Origin: Coturnix japonica
Lineage: Eukaryota > Chordata > Aves > Galliformes > Phasianidae
DNA: 64,000 nucleotides
Reading direction: 5' to 3'
Assembly: GCF_001577835.2 (NCBI RefSeq)
Contig: NC_029516.1
Span: forward strand, 82,308,328-82,372,327
In this document: positions 45,790-57,698 of the stretch, piece after piece
Layout: every line of letters starts with the position of its first letter
How positions within the stretch are numbered: position 1 is the stretch's first letter
The notes under the pieces: model-generated
Seen by the model: only the letters and a program-made list of their open reading frames with translations
Databases searched by the model: none
What the model was told of the DNA's origin: nothing
Program-made: the position numbers and the translations under genes

Positions 45790-46285
45790 AGAGCTCATGA
45801 GTTGAGACAAAGACAGTTTACTAAGTACATTAAAAGCTGCATGCACAAGCAAACCCAAGCCAGGAATTCATTTGTTGTTTCCCACGGGCAGGCTGGTGTA
45901 CAGCCACTCCCAAGAAAGTAGGGCTCAGCACGCATAGTGGTTCCTTGGGAAGACAAATACCATTGCTCCAAACACCCTGCTCTTCCTCATTCTTTATGCT
46001 TTTTATTGCTGAGCATGACAATATGTATTGGGGGACACCCCTTTGGCCAGTCTGGGTCATTGTCCAGGCTGCCTCCCATCCCAGCTCCCAGTGCACCCCC
46101 AGCTCCTGGCTGGCAGGGCAGCACAAGGAGCAGAAAAGTCCTTGGCTCTGTGCAAGCACTGCTCTGCAACAACTACATCATCAGTGTGCTCCCACCATTT
46201 TCATCAAAAATCTACAATACAGCATGGTACGATGCTCTACAAAGGAAATCATCAGCTCTTTTTTTGCCTTCTAACTGCCCATGAC
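45790..46285 (+). mobile_element. LTR-element remnant (ERVL-like, fossil)
   Basis: Contains GGTTCCTTGGGAAGACAAAT, TGCTGAGCATGACAATATG, CCTTTGGCCAGTCTGGGTCA, GTGCACCCCCAGCTCCTGGC and CCTTGGCTCTGTGCAAGCAC. I recall these from chicken endogenous-retrovirus LTR regions. It appears to be a solo or partial, non-coding and broken copy. Related in type to, but not the same segment as, the remnant at 39823. Ends are approximate; divergence suggests an old insertion. Confidence 0.6.
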
Positions 46286-46733
46286 CAGTATGTGAGCAGT
46301 GGCTGGACTCTCAGTGTACATGCCTCAAGGAATGCGTATCTAGCATTATTCAACAGCCTTTTTCAGAGGAAAGAGAGGAAGTACCTTTGGCACACACAGC
46401 TGTTGTGCAAGCAATTCACTTGGACAGATGAGCATAAGAGCTCTGAACACCTGGCTAAGATTCACAGAATTGCTAGCTGGAGGAGACCCACGAAGATCAT
46501 CAGATGCTGTGATTTCTTCTAACTTCCTAGAGCAAACTCTGACTGCAAGACTTCATAGATATCGAACTTCTGGTTTTTTGCTTTGAGCTTTTTAGCCCTG
46601 CTCTTATCCCTCCTTTTTCAGTTGACTTGCAACAGAAGTTGGTTGCCATGCTCTGGAGCCTTTTATTATGTTCTCATCTATATTTCTTCCAAGATGAATA
46701 ATCACAGTCTACCTTGATTTTGCTTCATGCACG

Positions 46734-47005
46734 TATGGGAAATTGGTAATCACAGCCTGAACCTCTGATTAATCAGCTGAGGCAAGTGTCAGTTCAGCTG
46801 TGGGAGCACAGGTGAGAGTAATTGAGCTGTGCTCCCGGAAGGGGTGGAGCTTGACTCCATCTCCTCTAGACCTCATTTAAGGGCTGACCACCACTAAGGC
46901 AGCATCTCTTGGAGGTTGCTCCTTGGTGAAGATTGCCTCAGTGGTTTCCAGCAGACTGAAGGCTTCCATATGGGTGAGTTTTTCCTGTAAATAACCTTTT
47001 GGGTA
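46734..47005 (+). repeat. Interspersed repeat, copy B (LTR-like, family not named)
   Basis: Second copy of the repeat at 41128, same orientation, about 90 percent identical by eye over roughly 230 bases. It shares GTATGGGAAATTGGTAATCA, CTGATTAATCAGCTGAGGCA, GACCTCATTTAAGGGCTGAC and GGTGAGTTTTTCC, with small differences after GGCAAGTGT and near the 3' end. It lies in the STYXL2-GPA33 spacer. Confidence 0.82.
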
Positions 47006-48180
47006 TTTACAATTACTATCTTTTCATTATTTGTCACCATACAAGGCAGAACTTCTTCTGTACTTCTGACACCTTTCTGCTGGATTCTGTACTTGCTATA
47101 AGTTTATGTAGCTTCAAAAAAGGATTGAACAAAGTGAGAAAAAATGAATGAATCTGTTCAGGGCTCCAAGTTACAAAGATATGGCAGCAGGAAATCCCTG
47201 AGCTACAAATCATGGTCATGCATCACTGCACCTGGCTTAGATTCTTTCTGGACATTCACTACTGTTGGCTGTCAGCAAAATGGACAGTAGGCTTTTGGGC
47301 TTTCCCATTAATGCAGTTACATTTTTATGCCTTACTCTCTACCTTGCCTATTTTATACAAAAATCACCTTAGTAGGGGTTGGGGAATAACAATAAGTGCT
47401 GACAGCACTACAAGAGCATTGCATTTTATACAGTCATAGTGATTTTTCATTTTTCCTTCCTATTCCTTCACTAATCATTTCGAGATTTACCTACTTCCAT
47501 CACTAAGTGCCTAATCAATTCATAAGAGAATTATCCACAACTTCAGCAGGCATCGTTTCATGGATTCCTCCCTTGTCTGCTTCCATTTACATTTAACAAC
47601 GTAACATTTGAAAATACAGAATTCCTAAGCAATTTTATAATTCAGTTACTTCACATGCTTCTACAACTCTTAATTTTTACTGCCCTCAATAGTTCTGTAC
47701 CATCAGGGAACGTTTTTAAACTACTTTTCATTCCCTTTGCCAGATGATGCATGAATACACCGCATGCTGCTACAGTTTTAAGATTGCCCAGGAGGAGCCA
47801 GATCTACCATGGAGATGAAGAGCAGCTGGCAGAAGTGGATCCACCCATGATAGACATGACCTAGCACTACCCTCAGCGTGCCTTGGCTCTATGCCGCGAC
47901 ATCAGGGCGGTAGAATGGCGGTAGAACACCAGGCCATCTCCCTGTCTGCATCACAGCCTCTGCCCCAACCATTAACTCAGACACGCCAAATGATGACTTC
48001 AGATGTTGTGTTGTGTACAGCCTGGTTATCGTACTCTTTGGATCGCGTCTTCTCTCACTGTATGTACCTGAGCGTTATGAGAAACTGGGAGAGGCAGTTA
48101 ACTGGGGAGAAAGTTCACAAGAGGGTAGTTTCCTCTCTCCAGGGGGCAGAGAGCGGCAAGAGATATCAGATGCTATTGGT
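47006..48180. other. Spacer upstream of GPA33
   Basis: Unique AT-rich sequence with no gene or repeat recognised. The 116-codon frame near 47891-48241 on the plus strand overlaps the presumed GPA33 promoter and has no domain. Confidence 0.4.
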
Positions 48181-48355
48181 AATCCGCCTTGCCATTCTGG
48201 ATGGGAGGAGGGGCAAAGCAAAGCACTTTAAAAGAGAATGAGGAAGCGGACCTGTGATATCATTGTGCAGTAGCTTTCAGATAAAGTCAATTACTTCTCC
48301 AGCCACCTCCAAGATAGAAGGAAGAGCACCCTGCGGTGAAAGGAGGAGGACAGCA
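48181..48355 (+). promoter_or_regulatory. GPA33: Probable GPA33 promoter and 5' UTR
   Basis: A TATA-like CTTTAAAAG (48226-48234) lies about 125 bases upstream of the start codon, so transcription might begin near 48257-48265 with a 5' UTR of about 95 bases. Just upstream are GGGAGGAGGGGC (KLF/Sp-like) and GGGCAAAGCAAAG (weakly HNF4-like). KLF and CDX factors are known regulators of the mammalian gene in gut epithelium. The motif reading is inference. Confidence 0.45.
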
Positions 48356-51300
48356 ATGAAGGGGCTCCAGCTGTTCATTTGTAGCACAGGTGAGTGCTGA
48401 TTTGGTTGTATCTTCAAGGGTTTGGGTAGAAGGAAACAGCACAAATAAGTCTGAGTAATACAGCGGACTTGGTGCGCTTTGGTTTAATATAAGTGTCTGC
48501 ATGTTGGTGATCAGGCAGGCGTGTTCAGTTCCCCTGTGCTGAATGCCCAGACTCACAGGCATCTCGTAAAACTCCAAGTCAACTTTATAAACAGGAAAAG
48601 AATGCTGTACTTTAAGAGGTTGGAAAATATCTCTGAAAGCAATTGTAATGCCTTCTGTTAAATACAGCATTTCGGCTTGAAGAAGGCATTTCCTCAATTG
48701 AAAAGCCCTGGGGTTTTATTATTTGATACATCTATCTGCATGGAGTAGATGCCTCCATAAGATTAACTCCTGTTGTTTATAAATATTCGGGTATGATTTG
48801 TGATCTTTATATATTGCTCGTGTCAAAGGGATGCACAGCAATCCCTGCCTATGCATATAACTGCAGTTTGCCCCTGGCCTTTGTCAGGCTCGCTCTTCCT
48901 CACCCCACCTTGTAGAGTCTGAGCCTCACTGCTTTCAGACTTGTCTTCTCCTGCAAATGGTCCTGTGTCATCTTTCGGACTTTACAGTTTTTCTTTAGAG
49001 GAAGCTGCTTACATGGAATCCACTCAGTTTTTTAATCAAAAATCCTGATAGCCCTGCTTTGACAAACAGACCCACAAGAAGGAAATTCACAAGGTTTAAC
49101 CTAATTAGGGAAAGAGATCATTCTCTGAATAAAATAAACATGACTTGAATCATAATCTTGCAATCATTGTGTAAATTGCACAACAGTGATACTATTTGTT
49201 CCCCCTTATCCTTCCCCTTTATGCTATCTTAATTATGGATTTCTGCTCAGAGAAGTTTACCATCTGTATGTTGCATGAAGCTCTTCTTGGCTGTTTGGGT
49301 AGGACTCAAATGATAATTTAGAGTGGAAAAAAATGTTTCCCCCCTCCTGTGTCTGAACTGATTTTTCTGTTAAGTTTCTCAGTAGAAATTAAACCCAATT
49401 TCCCTGTAAAATGTGAATTAAGACTTTCCAGCTCTGTCCCTCAGTGGCCCAACTAACCAAGGCAACAAAGTAATAACAGTCCTGCTCGATCAGAATCTGA
49501 ACCTTTTCAGCATGGAAAATATCCCTTTAATTGGTTTCGGCTCTACTACTTGCCCTTCACTCTGTTTTGATGCTATGCATTAACATGTATACAATAACAA
49601 ATGTGAAAGTAAACACTGATTTGCTTCTTCCTTTGCACCAGTACTAATGTTTTAAGTTGAGTAGAGGGAGCTAAAACTTTTCTCAGTTTCAACCAAATGT
49701 TATAAACAGACTTAATTAATAATGATAAAAAGTAACCCTAAGGCTTAGATCTAGATGATACCATCCATCTAGTGATGTAGTGGCTATTTGTCCCTACTGC
49801 TTCCCCAAGTTCTTTCAGAACTGATTCTCCCATCCTTTCAGTTATCTAAGAAATGGGGACTGAATCTGTTCCAAACACATGCCAGCAGTGGCCAGCAGTG
49901 ACCAGCTGGCTGTTGGTGACTTCGAAAAGGTCAAATGTGGTGAGAAAGAGGATGGAGAGAAATCAGCAAAGTAAACAGCACCTCAGGATGAGATGATGCA
50001 GCTTCCCTTACAGCCAAAAGGAGACATAACACAGGCAACATGGGAGCAAGAAAGAGATGTCACAGGTGAAAAACGGGAGAGCATCAGAAGATGTTGAGCA
50101 TTAGGATGACAGCAACACACAAATAAGACATCTCTCTTGTTACGGGCTGTTTCTCCAGTACACAGCTGTTCCATGACCCTGCACAGAAGATGTTTGGGAA
50201 AACAAAACAAAAACCAAATCTCTTTTATTGTAGGATTTCAGTCGTCCAACTGGAAGAAGCCAAAGCTCTTCTGAGCGAAGCCTTAGGGCTGGACAGCTTC
50301 TTCTCTGCCTCAGGGCTGAGTTAATGACCTGTCAGTGAAGCCTGGCCTGGTGGAACAAGTTTCTGAGTGACAAAAGGATCAGGAAATTGGTTTTGCTCCA
50401 TCTCCTAGTACAGATTATGATGCTTTCCACCTAAATGCAGGAAAGCATCTCTATCCAGTTGCGACAGGCAACAAGCTGGCTTTTATAGGTGCCTCTCATG
50501 CAGGGGGAATGATTAGAAACAGTCAGAAAGCCCTTAGGCTATGCAAGCATGGCCCTTGTGCTGACTGCTGCAGAACCGGGAAAGATCAGGGAGTGGCTGC
50601 AATAAAACAATGTTAGAGGTACTTTGCCCTGCTAGTTTCCCTTGCGTGGCTGTCAACAGTTACAGATGAATCAGTGCCTTAGAGAGTAGGAACTACTACT
50701 GCCATGAGGAAGAAACCAATATGCACAGTTAATCGTCAGGACCACAGAAACCTCAGTTACAGAGCTGAGAACACAGAAAGGTGGCAACTTTGGCTAGAAG
50801 CTCCAGTCAGACAGCCTTTCCTTACCAGGACACTAACAAGCACAAAAACCAGCCTTGGCAGAGCTGCTGAAAATGCCTGAAGCTTTCTGAAGGCAGCATT
50901 GGAAAGGAGGGCATCTCTGCCCAGCAGTAAGGAAAGAGCCTGCAGAGGAGAGAAAAGGTGTGGCTGCTGGGGAAATTCCCATCTAACACATCTCAGGAGA
51001 GGGAAATGCAGCAGGTCTGGCAGGACAGGCCATGTCTACAAAGGGACTGAAAGGACATTTACCATGGGGAACAGGCTGGATCCAGTAAGCTGTTACAGCA
51101 GGTTTTTGCCCCTTACTGCAGAGCAGATCCTAGTGCCGGCTGTCCCATACCAACCTGTGGCGATATAAAAATCATGGGAAGTAAAGCAAAGAAAGCAGAG
51201 CTTAGCTCCCCACCATCCTGTGCAGCAGCTCCCTATAGTCAGTCAGCAGCAGCATATGTTGCCTCCTGCTCAGAAGGGAATGCCATGACTAACACAGGGG

Positions 51301-54300
51301 AAGTTATAGGTTACTGTGGCAGGTAAAAAAGCCAAACATAGAAATCCAGTATTTTTGCCAACTAATTAATTTATTCTCTTTCTAGTTCTGGTGACTTCTT
51401 ATGCCCTCACTGTGGAAACACCTATCAAGAATGTAGAGGTGGCACGAGGGAAGAATGCTACTCTCCATTGTAATTTTCATACTAGTATTTCCACCCACCC
51501 AGGAGATTTTGTTGTCTGGAAGAAAATCATTAGCGCGGTAAATCAAGTTGCCTAACAAAATGTATGATAGAGCATCCAGGAGGGAGGTGGGAGGAGAGAT
51601 GGAAGCTGGACAGTGGGAACATTTTTGGAAGGGAAGGATCCCTTCAAAATTTCCTTTAGTCTCAGACCTATGCAATTAGAAACGTTGGTGGTAGATTCAA
51701 CTTAATATAAAGCTGTTGTGTGATATTAGGCAAGTCCCCACCCTTCTTTTCTTTCTCTTTTGGTCTTGCAACACTATATTGAGAACACATTACTGTATGT
51801 CCCTTGGGTTTGTATCTATTTATGTATGAGATATTCAGATACTTCATAAAAAGCTTTGTCAATTTTTATGTATATGTAGTGTGTATACATATTGGATGCT
51901 GTATAAGAAGTTTTAGTTGATACCAGTGCATGGAGAGATTCTTGAGGTTTCTTACATTCACAGGGAATATGACTCAAAAACCTCTAAAGTTCCTCTTGGG
52001 GATTAGTGGGAGGAGAAGCAGCACTTGGAGCCCTCCTTGCAGTAATTGCCAAGGGTTTCTTCTCCTAAGATCATTGCTGGAAGAAGGCAAGGAAATACAT
52101 ATAATCATAGGAGGATTTTGTTGGCATGTGGGTATCAAACAAGTCTCGTAATATCCCATCATAAAGAGGAAAAGTAAAAAGACCCAACAAAAGAAACTGG
52201 CTGTCTCTGACTAGAAAAGATGTAAGGAGGATTCCAGGCAGAAACCCTCACTCTTTTGAACCTTCAAGTTGTTTGTTTTTTCCCCTTTGATTCTTTTCTG
52301 AGTTATCCTTCTCATAAGAATGAGCTTATCTAGGAGTCAGACCATAGACTTGCACAGAAGAACCTAAGATTGCTTAGTTTCCCTCCCTCTCTGACAGGAT
52401 GATGCTGTCACTAGGTACTTTGATGGGCTTGTACAGTATGGCAAGGGCTATGAGAACCGAATACAGTTTACCGGTGATGTCAACAGCGGAGACATCAGCA
52501 TCACCATCCAGGAAGTAACCATGGAAGACAACGGGACATATGTATGCAGTGTTCGTCTACGGGAGGACCCCCCACGGCAGTCTGCACTCACCAGTCTTTT
52601 TGTCCTCAGTAAGTACGATGGAGACAACATTAGATTCATTAGATAACCCACTGTCCTAATTTCTGAAGTCCATACTGTTGGTTTTTTATGTATAAAATAG
52701 ACTTCTTGACAGAAATAAACCCAAACATCTCCCAGTAAATCATAACCCACAATACTGTCTTTGATCTTTTCCTACAATTACAGAAGTATGTTGGAAGGCT
52801 TAGCGCATCCAACTCCCTTAGATACTTTACTATAGAAAATATATAGAGTTGCATAGGTCGTTTTCCTCATAACTCAGTAAGCTCATTACAGATCACTCCT
52901 CATGCACTCTGGCTTGTCACTCTCCAGTTAATGAAAGGAAGATTTCCCCAACATTATTAGAGATATCCCAGAAAGTATCTTACTTTTTCTTCTTGAACAA
53001 CAAGCATCGAGAAAGAATACACAGATTAGGGCCGGTCTTCCTCTGAGAAGGCTGTAGGTGCAAGGCCAGCCTCTGTTCAGTAGGAATTAAAGAACAAATG
53101 TAAGAGATGGGTTGAAACAAAATACTACATACGATTAACCAAATTCTTTCTTTCCTTCCTTCAGTTGCACCATCCAAGCCGGAATGCAAGATTGTGGGCA
53201 CAGCAGAATATGGACAGAACATCAATCTAACCTGCTTTTCTCATGAAGGCTCCCCAAAACCCACGTATACCTGGCAAAGCTTCAACGTACAAAATGAGCC
53301 CCGCGTACTACCAACAACAAACGGTATGGGAATTTCAAAGACACCACAGCTTTGAGCTCTCTGCTCACTTGACAACGAACAGGTCAACTTTCTGGAGCTA
53401 GGGCAAACAAAAGTTGGTTCCAGAAGCTACTTTAATTCCAAAGATGACTCTTAAGCTGGAGGAAAGTGTAATGAGAAACAGTTATGCCATTCCTATTTAG
53501 AGAATAAAATAAGCTTCCAATTCTTCAGGGCTGCCACAAAAGGCCTAATGTTTTATTTGCTTTTATTTTTACATCAGAATCTGAATCTCCACGGACCTCA
53601 GGTAGAATTATTCATAGAAAAATGTGAGCTTAATAGCTTTTAAAGTGCAGTAGTACCACAGGACCCAGATTTATTACTCCAAGCCACTTCCTTTCTTCCT
53701 GACATGCTGTTTAACTCCAAGAAGACAGACTACATGTCTGAGCATGTCTTTCCTGGCTTAAGTTATTGCAGCATTGCTGAACTAAATATGTTAAGACTGT
53801 AGGCAGTTCAGCTCCCAGTAGGTGATTCTTGTATAAATTATGCAAAAAAGAAAGGGAACCTTCGCAGAAACACAAACCACAGTCACTTGACCGGCCACTA
53901 AGCGGTGCCAGTGCATCAGGCACAGCCCTACACACACCCTGATTCCTCTTTAAGCAACAGCTGTCTGCCCACTCCTGCCTTCATTCTGTTCTTTCCTGAT
54001 CCGTTTCCACATGATTTCTGTTTCCATCAGAGTTTTAAGTTAATATGGCAGAATTCGCAGTCCAGTAGCAAAGTGCAGTTCTGAGAGCTATAAACATCGT
54101 ATTGGAGGAGGAAGGAAAAAGTGAAGCAAGCTCGGATAGCAGACTTTAAGAAATGAAGCAGGTGGAGCTCGTTAATTCTTGGTTTGCATGCTCTTTCTCT
54201 AGCTGGCACTAGGCGTCAGCAAAGACTAAACAGAATCTCTGTCCCATACAAGGGACGGAAAGAACCGAAAATCACAGAGAACGCAGCGGAAAAGCTACTG

Positions 54301-56322
54301 AAAAGCATTCAGAGCTTTCGGATTTTAGAGCAGAATTTGGACCTATTTCAGTAGGAAACAACAACGCTGTACTCACACAGGCGACAGCTGGGGATGTAAC
54401 AAACACGGCTTGACAAACAGAGCTAAGGCTTAGTTAAGAGTTCTGTGCTCCGCTAGGTTGGATGGGCAGCGCTGGTGCCAAACCATTCCCACGTCACTGT
54501 ACTTCTTTTTCTTCCTTTATTACCACAGCCCTGATGGCCTCTCTCAGAGCAGAGCACTGCTGACCCCTCTGCTATGTAATTCAAATCTGAAATCCTAAGG
54601 GTTGGAGGACTGACAAACTTTTTGGCATTTAACAAGTCAATTCATGAGATGGACACTCATCCAAGTCAGGACACTGGTTTGTGCCATCTCACATTTCGAA
54701 GCAGAAAGGGCTTGTGGCCATTTAACCACTGCAAAAAAAAGCTGCCACTAAGCATACATACTTCTCCTCATCCTCCACCCACAGTTCTCTTGTTTTCTTT
54801 CTAAAAGGAATGCTCCAGTACTGCATTTTCTGTAATGAAAACAACACACTTCCATTTGTCCTCCTACAAATCACACCAAGACCTACAGACCAGCATGGAA
54901 ACTCCTGAGCAAGAGGGAGCAATCCATCAGCTCCCATAACTTCTTCTCACTCCTTCCATCCTAGGCTAGAACTGAAGGGCTGCTGTCCCCATTTCCTTTC
55001 CTCCTAATGTTCTCCTCTCCTCCTGACTGGGCTTGTGTTTCACAACAGGGGAGCAAATAACTCTGAAGAACATCTCGGCAGACACCTCCGGCTTTTACAT
55101 CTGCACTTCAACCAACAGTGTGGGAAAGGAATTCTGCAACATGACAGTCAGCGTTGTCCCACGTAAGAGCCTGTTTATTCCTTTGGAAGAATCCTACCAG
55201 AGGATGCACCCCAGCTAGCTGTGAGAGCATTAACAGAAGCAATGTAAACAACATTTAACAGTTCAGCTTTCCTTCAAGAAGCAGCACGTTACAAGTGCTC
55301 TTTATGCCAAGAGCATGTTTTAAGTTAGGGTGCTCACTAACACATAGAACTTACAGAAAGCCAGAAGCGGGCATGACAAACCTGAACTCCGAAAGCGTGA
55401 GTCTGATCTTGATAAAGCGTAGCTGCTGCTCTGACCAGGGGCTGTTCCTGTAGGCTTATCAGCTACCCAGTACAGGACTAATTCTCATTGCTGTAGTCAA
55501 ACTCTGTCAGTAGGATCTAAAGACCAGTGCTTGTGCAGATCACACCTGGTAACATTCTCACTGCAGAGAGGTAATTCTTTTCCTCCTTTACAGCATCCAT
55601 GAACATCGCCCTTTACGCAGGCATCGCTGGGGGAGTTCTTGCTGCAGTCATAGTTATTGGTATTCTAGCCTACTGCTGCTGCTGTCGAGAGAACAAGGAC
55701 TACGAAGAGACGTAAGTACCCTGCTCAAAAGAAAGGGAGCAGAACATACAAAGGGTTCACCTTCTCCTTCTGGCATCAGCCTATGGAGGAGAAAGCAGGG
55801 AACAAAAGAAGTCACCAAGGAAAGCATGCACTGGTTTCTCCCATCTCATCTCACAGAACATGCCTGTATCGTCAGGTGCCTTTGTGGCCAAGAACCCAAA
55901 CATTCCATCTTGGAACTGAATTTTCATGTCCCACTCAGTCAAGCACACTCAGCCCAGTCTGTTTCTCATTTCTCCTAGTCCCTACAGCTGCTTCTGCCCC
56001 TGCATGCCCAAATCAAAGTTACTCCAAGATCACTGTAAGCAGAGCGGGATGAGAAAAGATGCGCCAGTCATCCTCTCTCTTCATATAAGCTCAAACCATC
56101 AAAAAGACTTAATTTACAGTTTGGTTTAGTACACGTCTAGATCAACCCAGATCAATCTAAAACCATTCTAATGCAAAATTTCTTCAGTATAATTTCTAGC
56201 TGGCTCTAACTAACATTTCTACTCCTGAATAACATTGTAGGGCAAGAGAAGATGAAGATGAACGCGTGCAGAACATACCTATGGACACTCAGAGAGCAAC
56301 ACATGCTGCTGAAGACGCATGA
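48356..56322 (+). CDS. GPA33: GPA33, cell surface A33 antigen (Ig-superfamily receptor of gut epithelium)
   Basis: Seven coding exons join in phase: 48356-48389, 51386-51537, 52398-52608, 53165-53323, 55049-55162, 55594-55711 and 56241-56322; 870 bases, 289 residues. Signal peptide MKGLQLFICSTVLVTSYA, then LTVETP as in mammalian A33 (SVETP). The V-type domain has Cys40, Trp56, DNGTYVC and Cys112. The C2-type domain has Cys156, Trp169 and Cys204, plus an extra pair Cys140/Cys215 as in the CTX/JAM-like family. N-glycosylation sequons start at Asn35, 107, 153, 193 and 216. A transmembrane helix spans about residues 228-250, followed by CCCCR, likely palmitoylated. The cytoplasmic tail is short and acidic, ending EDA; mammalian A33 is about 30 residues longer overall. 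Family role: a basolateral surface glycoprotein of intestinal epithelium. The divergent neighbour is STYXL2 and the convergent neighbour MAEL, the same order as in mammals. No break is seen. Confidence 0.95.
48390..51385 (+). other. GPA33: GPA33 intron 1
   Basis: The long first intron separates the signal-peptide exon from the V domain. It contains no recognised repeat. A stretch near 48710-48830 is rich in TTTAT/ATAAA words (CDX-like) and could be an enhancer, which is inference. Confidence 0.6.
53324..55048 (+). other. GPA33: GPA33 intron between the two C2-domain exons
   Basis: An intron of about 1.7 kb splitting the C2 domain after Asn185/Gly186. Nothing else recognised in it. Short frames on either strand have no support. 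Confidence 0.6.
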
Positions 56323-56866
56323 AGCAGGAAGCCAATGCCATCTTCAGGTTTTGCTGAGAAACAGACACCACTGTAAGAAAAGAAAGCCTCAAAGAGAAGA
56401 AATACCTATCTCTTGCCACAAGAAGTATTTAGAATAACCAAGTAGAAGCTAATGGCTCTGTCTTGCTGTTTCTGAGGGGGGACAGTATTCTTGTTAGCCT
56501 AGAAAGATGTGCTCAACATGCAACGGGTATTAATATTTAACCTCACAGTAGAAAAATGCATGTGAAGTGCAGTTCCACCCACTCATCCCAAAATAATCAG
56601 TCCTCTCACCATCCCACTTACTGCAAAGGAAGCCAGACAGGTCTATTTGGAGAACAGAATTGCTAATATATCCCTAGATCCACAGAAGGTTTCAAGGTCA
56701 CTGATTCCAAGTTGTCAAGGGAGGGTGACCTTGCTTATGGTGCTATGCAAACATTATTGCATGCAGCGCTGTCCGGTACTGAAATTATTTTAGGCAAGAT
56801 TGAAGCAAGATTTTTATGGACATTTTATTAGATATATTTTTGTATGTATTACACAAGGTACACATG

Positions 56867-56872
56867 AATAAA
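56867..56872 (+). terminator. GPA33: GPA33 polyadenylation signal
   Basis: AATAAA about 545 bases after the GPA33 stop, preceded by an AT-rich 3' UTR and followed by an A-rich run and a GT-containing stretch (AGTAAGTTCTCCTGTTTG). It is the only canonical signal I noticed between the stop and the next repeat. Confidence 0.75.
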
Positions 56873-56899
56873 AATATGGAAGAAAAAAAAACCCCACAT

Positions 56900-57539
56900 G
56901 AGTAAGTTCTCCTGTTTGAAGCAACAATACTTGTGTTACATCTACCTTTCAAGAAGAGCCAGCAACCCTCCTACGCACAGGCAGCGCATTCTAGATCTTG
57001 AACCGTACATGTCAGACTACCAAGAATAACAGCTTTCTGCCTGCCTTTGTTTTGCATGATACTCTAATCACAGCCTTCATTTGTAGTAATAACAACTGCA
57101 AGGACCGGAGTTCTTTGTAAAGTACATCCAAACCCAAATCTCTCTGGCAATGAACAACTCGAAGCGCAACTCAGCAAGACGTTCTGAGCACTGCTTCCAG
57201 TGCTTTGTTTGGATGCATGACTAAATGTTGCTAAGATGGATCACCAGAGGAAAGAACTGCACACAGAAGCTGGAGGAAGGTAAAAGAGCAAGGTGTGTAG
57301 CTCAGAAACAAAAAATACAATGGCACGCCTTACCCTCTTTCTCAATAGGGTATGAATAGAAACATCTAATTAGGATTTTAACAAGTCTCTACTGCAAAAC
57401 AAAGCTGTATCTAAATGTTTCAGGACACTGGTCAGTACTTTCTGTCCCATCACAAACACATCCTTGGGCTAAAAAGGGCTTTACTCGTGAGGGTAACACT
57501 GTAGATGCTCAAAGGCCTTAACTGGAGAAACCAGCAGGT
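56900..57539. other. Spacer downstream of GPA33
   Basis: Unique sequence between two convergent genes. Nothing recognised. Confidence 0.4.
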
Positions 57540-57698
57540 GGCTGAGTCGCCATCCCTGGATGTGTTTAAAAACCATCTGGATGTGGTGCTCAGGGACATG
57601 ATTTAGCGGAGGGCTTTTAGGGCTGTAGGGTTGGGTTGTGGTTGGACTCGATGATCTTTAAGGTCTTTTCCAACCTGAGCGATTCAACGATTCTAACC
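57540..57698 (+). mobile_element. CR1 LINE, 3' end fragment
   Basis: Plus-orientation CR1 tail: CGCCATCCCTGGATGTGTTT, GGTGCTCAGGGACATGATTT, GGTTGGACTCGATGATCTTT and TTCCAACCTGAGCGATTC. 5'-truncated, in the GPA33-MAEL spacer. Confidence 0.95.

Noticed and set aside
45830-46522. Overlapping frames of 109-164 codons in the STYXL2-GPA33 spacer
   Set aside because: They lie in an LTR-like remnant that is non-coding in its family and show no protein-family match.
46463-46560. Possible inverted CR1 end beginning TTCACAGAATTGCTAGCTGG
   Set aside because: Only the first dozen bases resemble a CR1 end; the rest does not follow the consensus as I know it.
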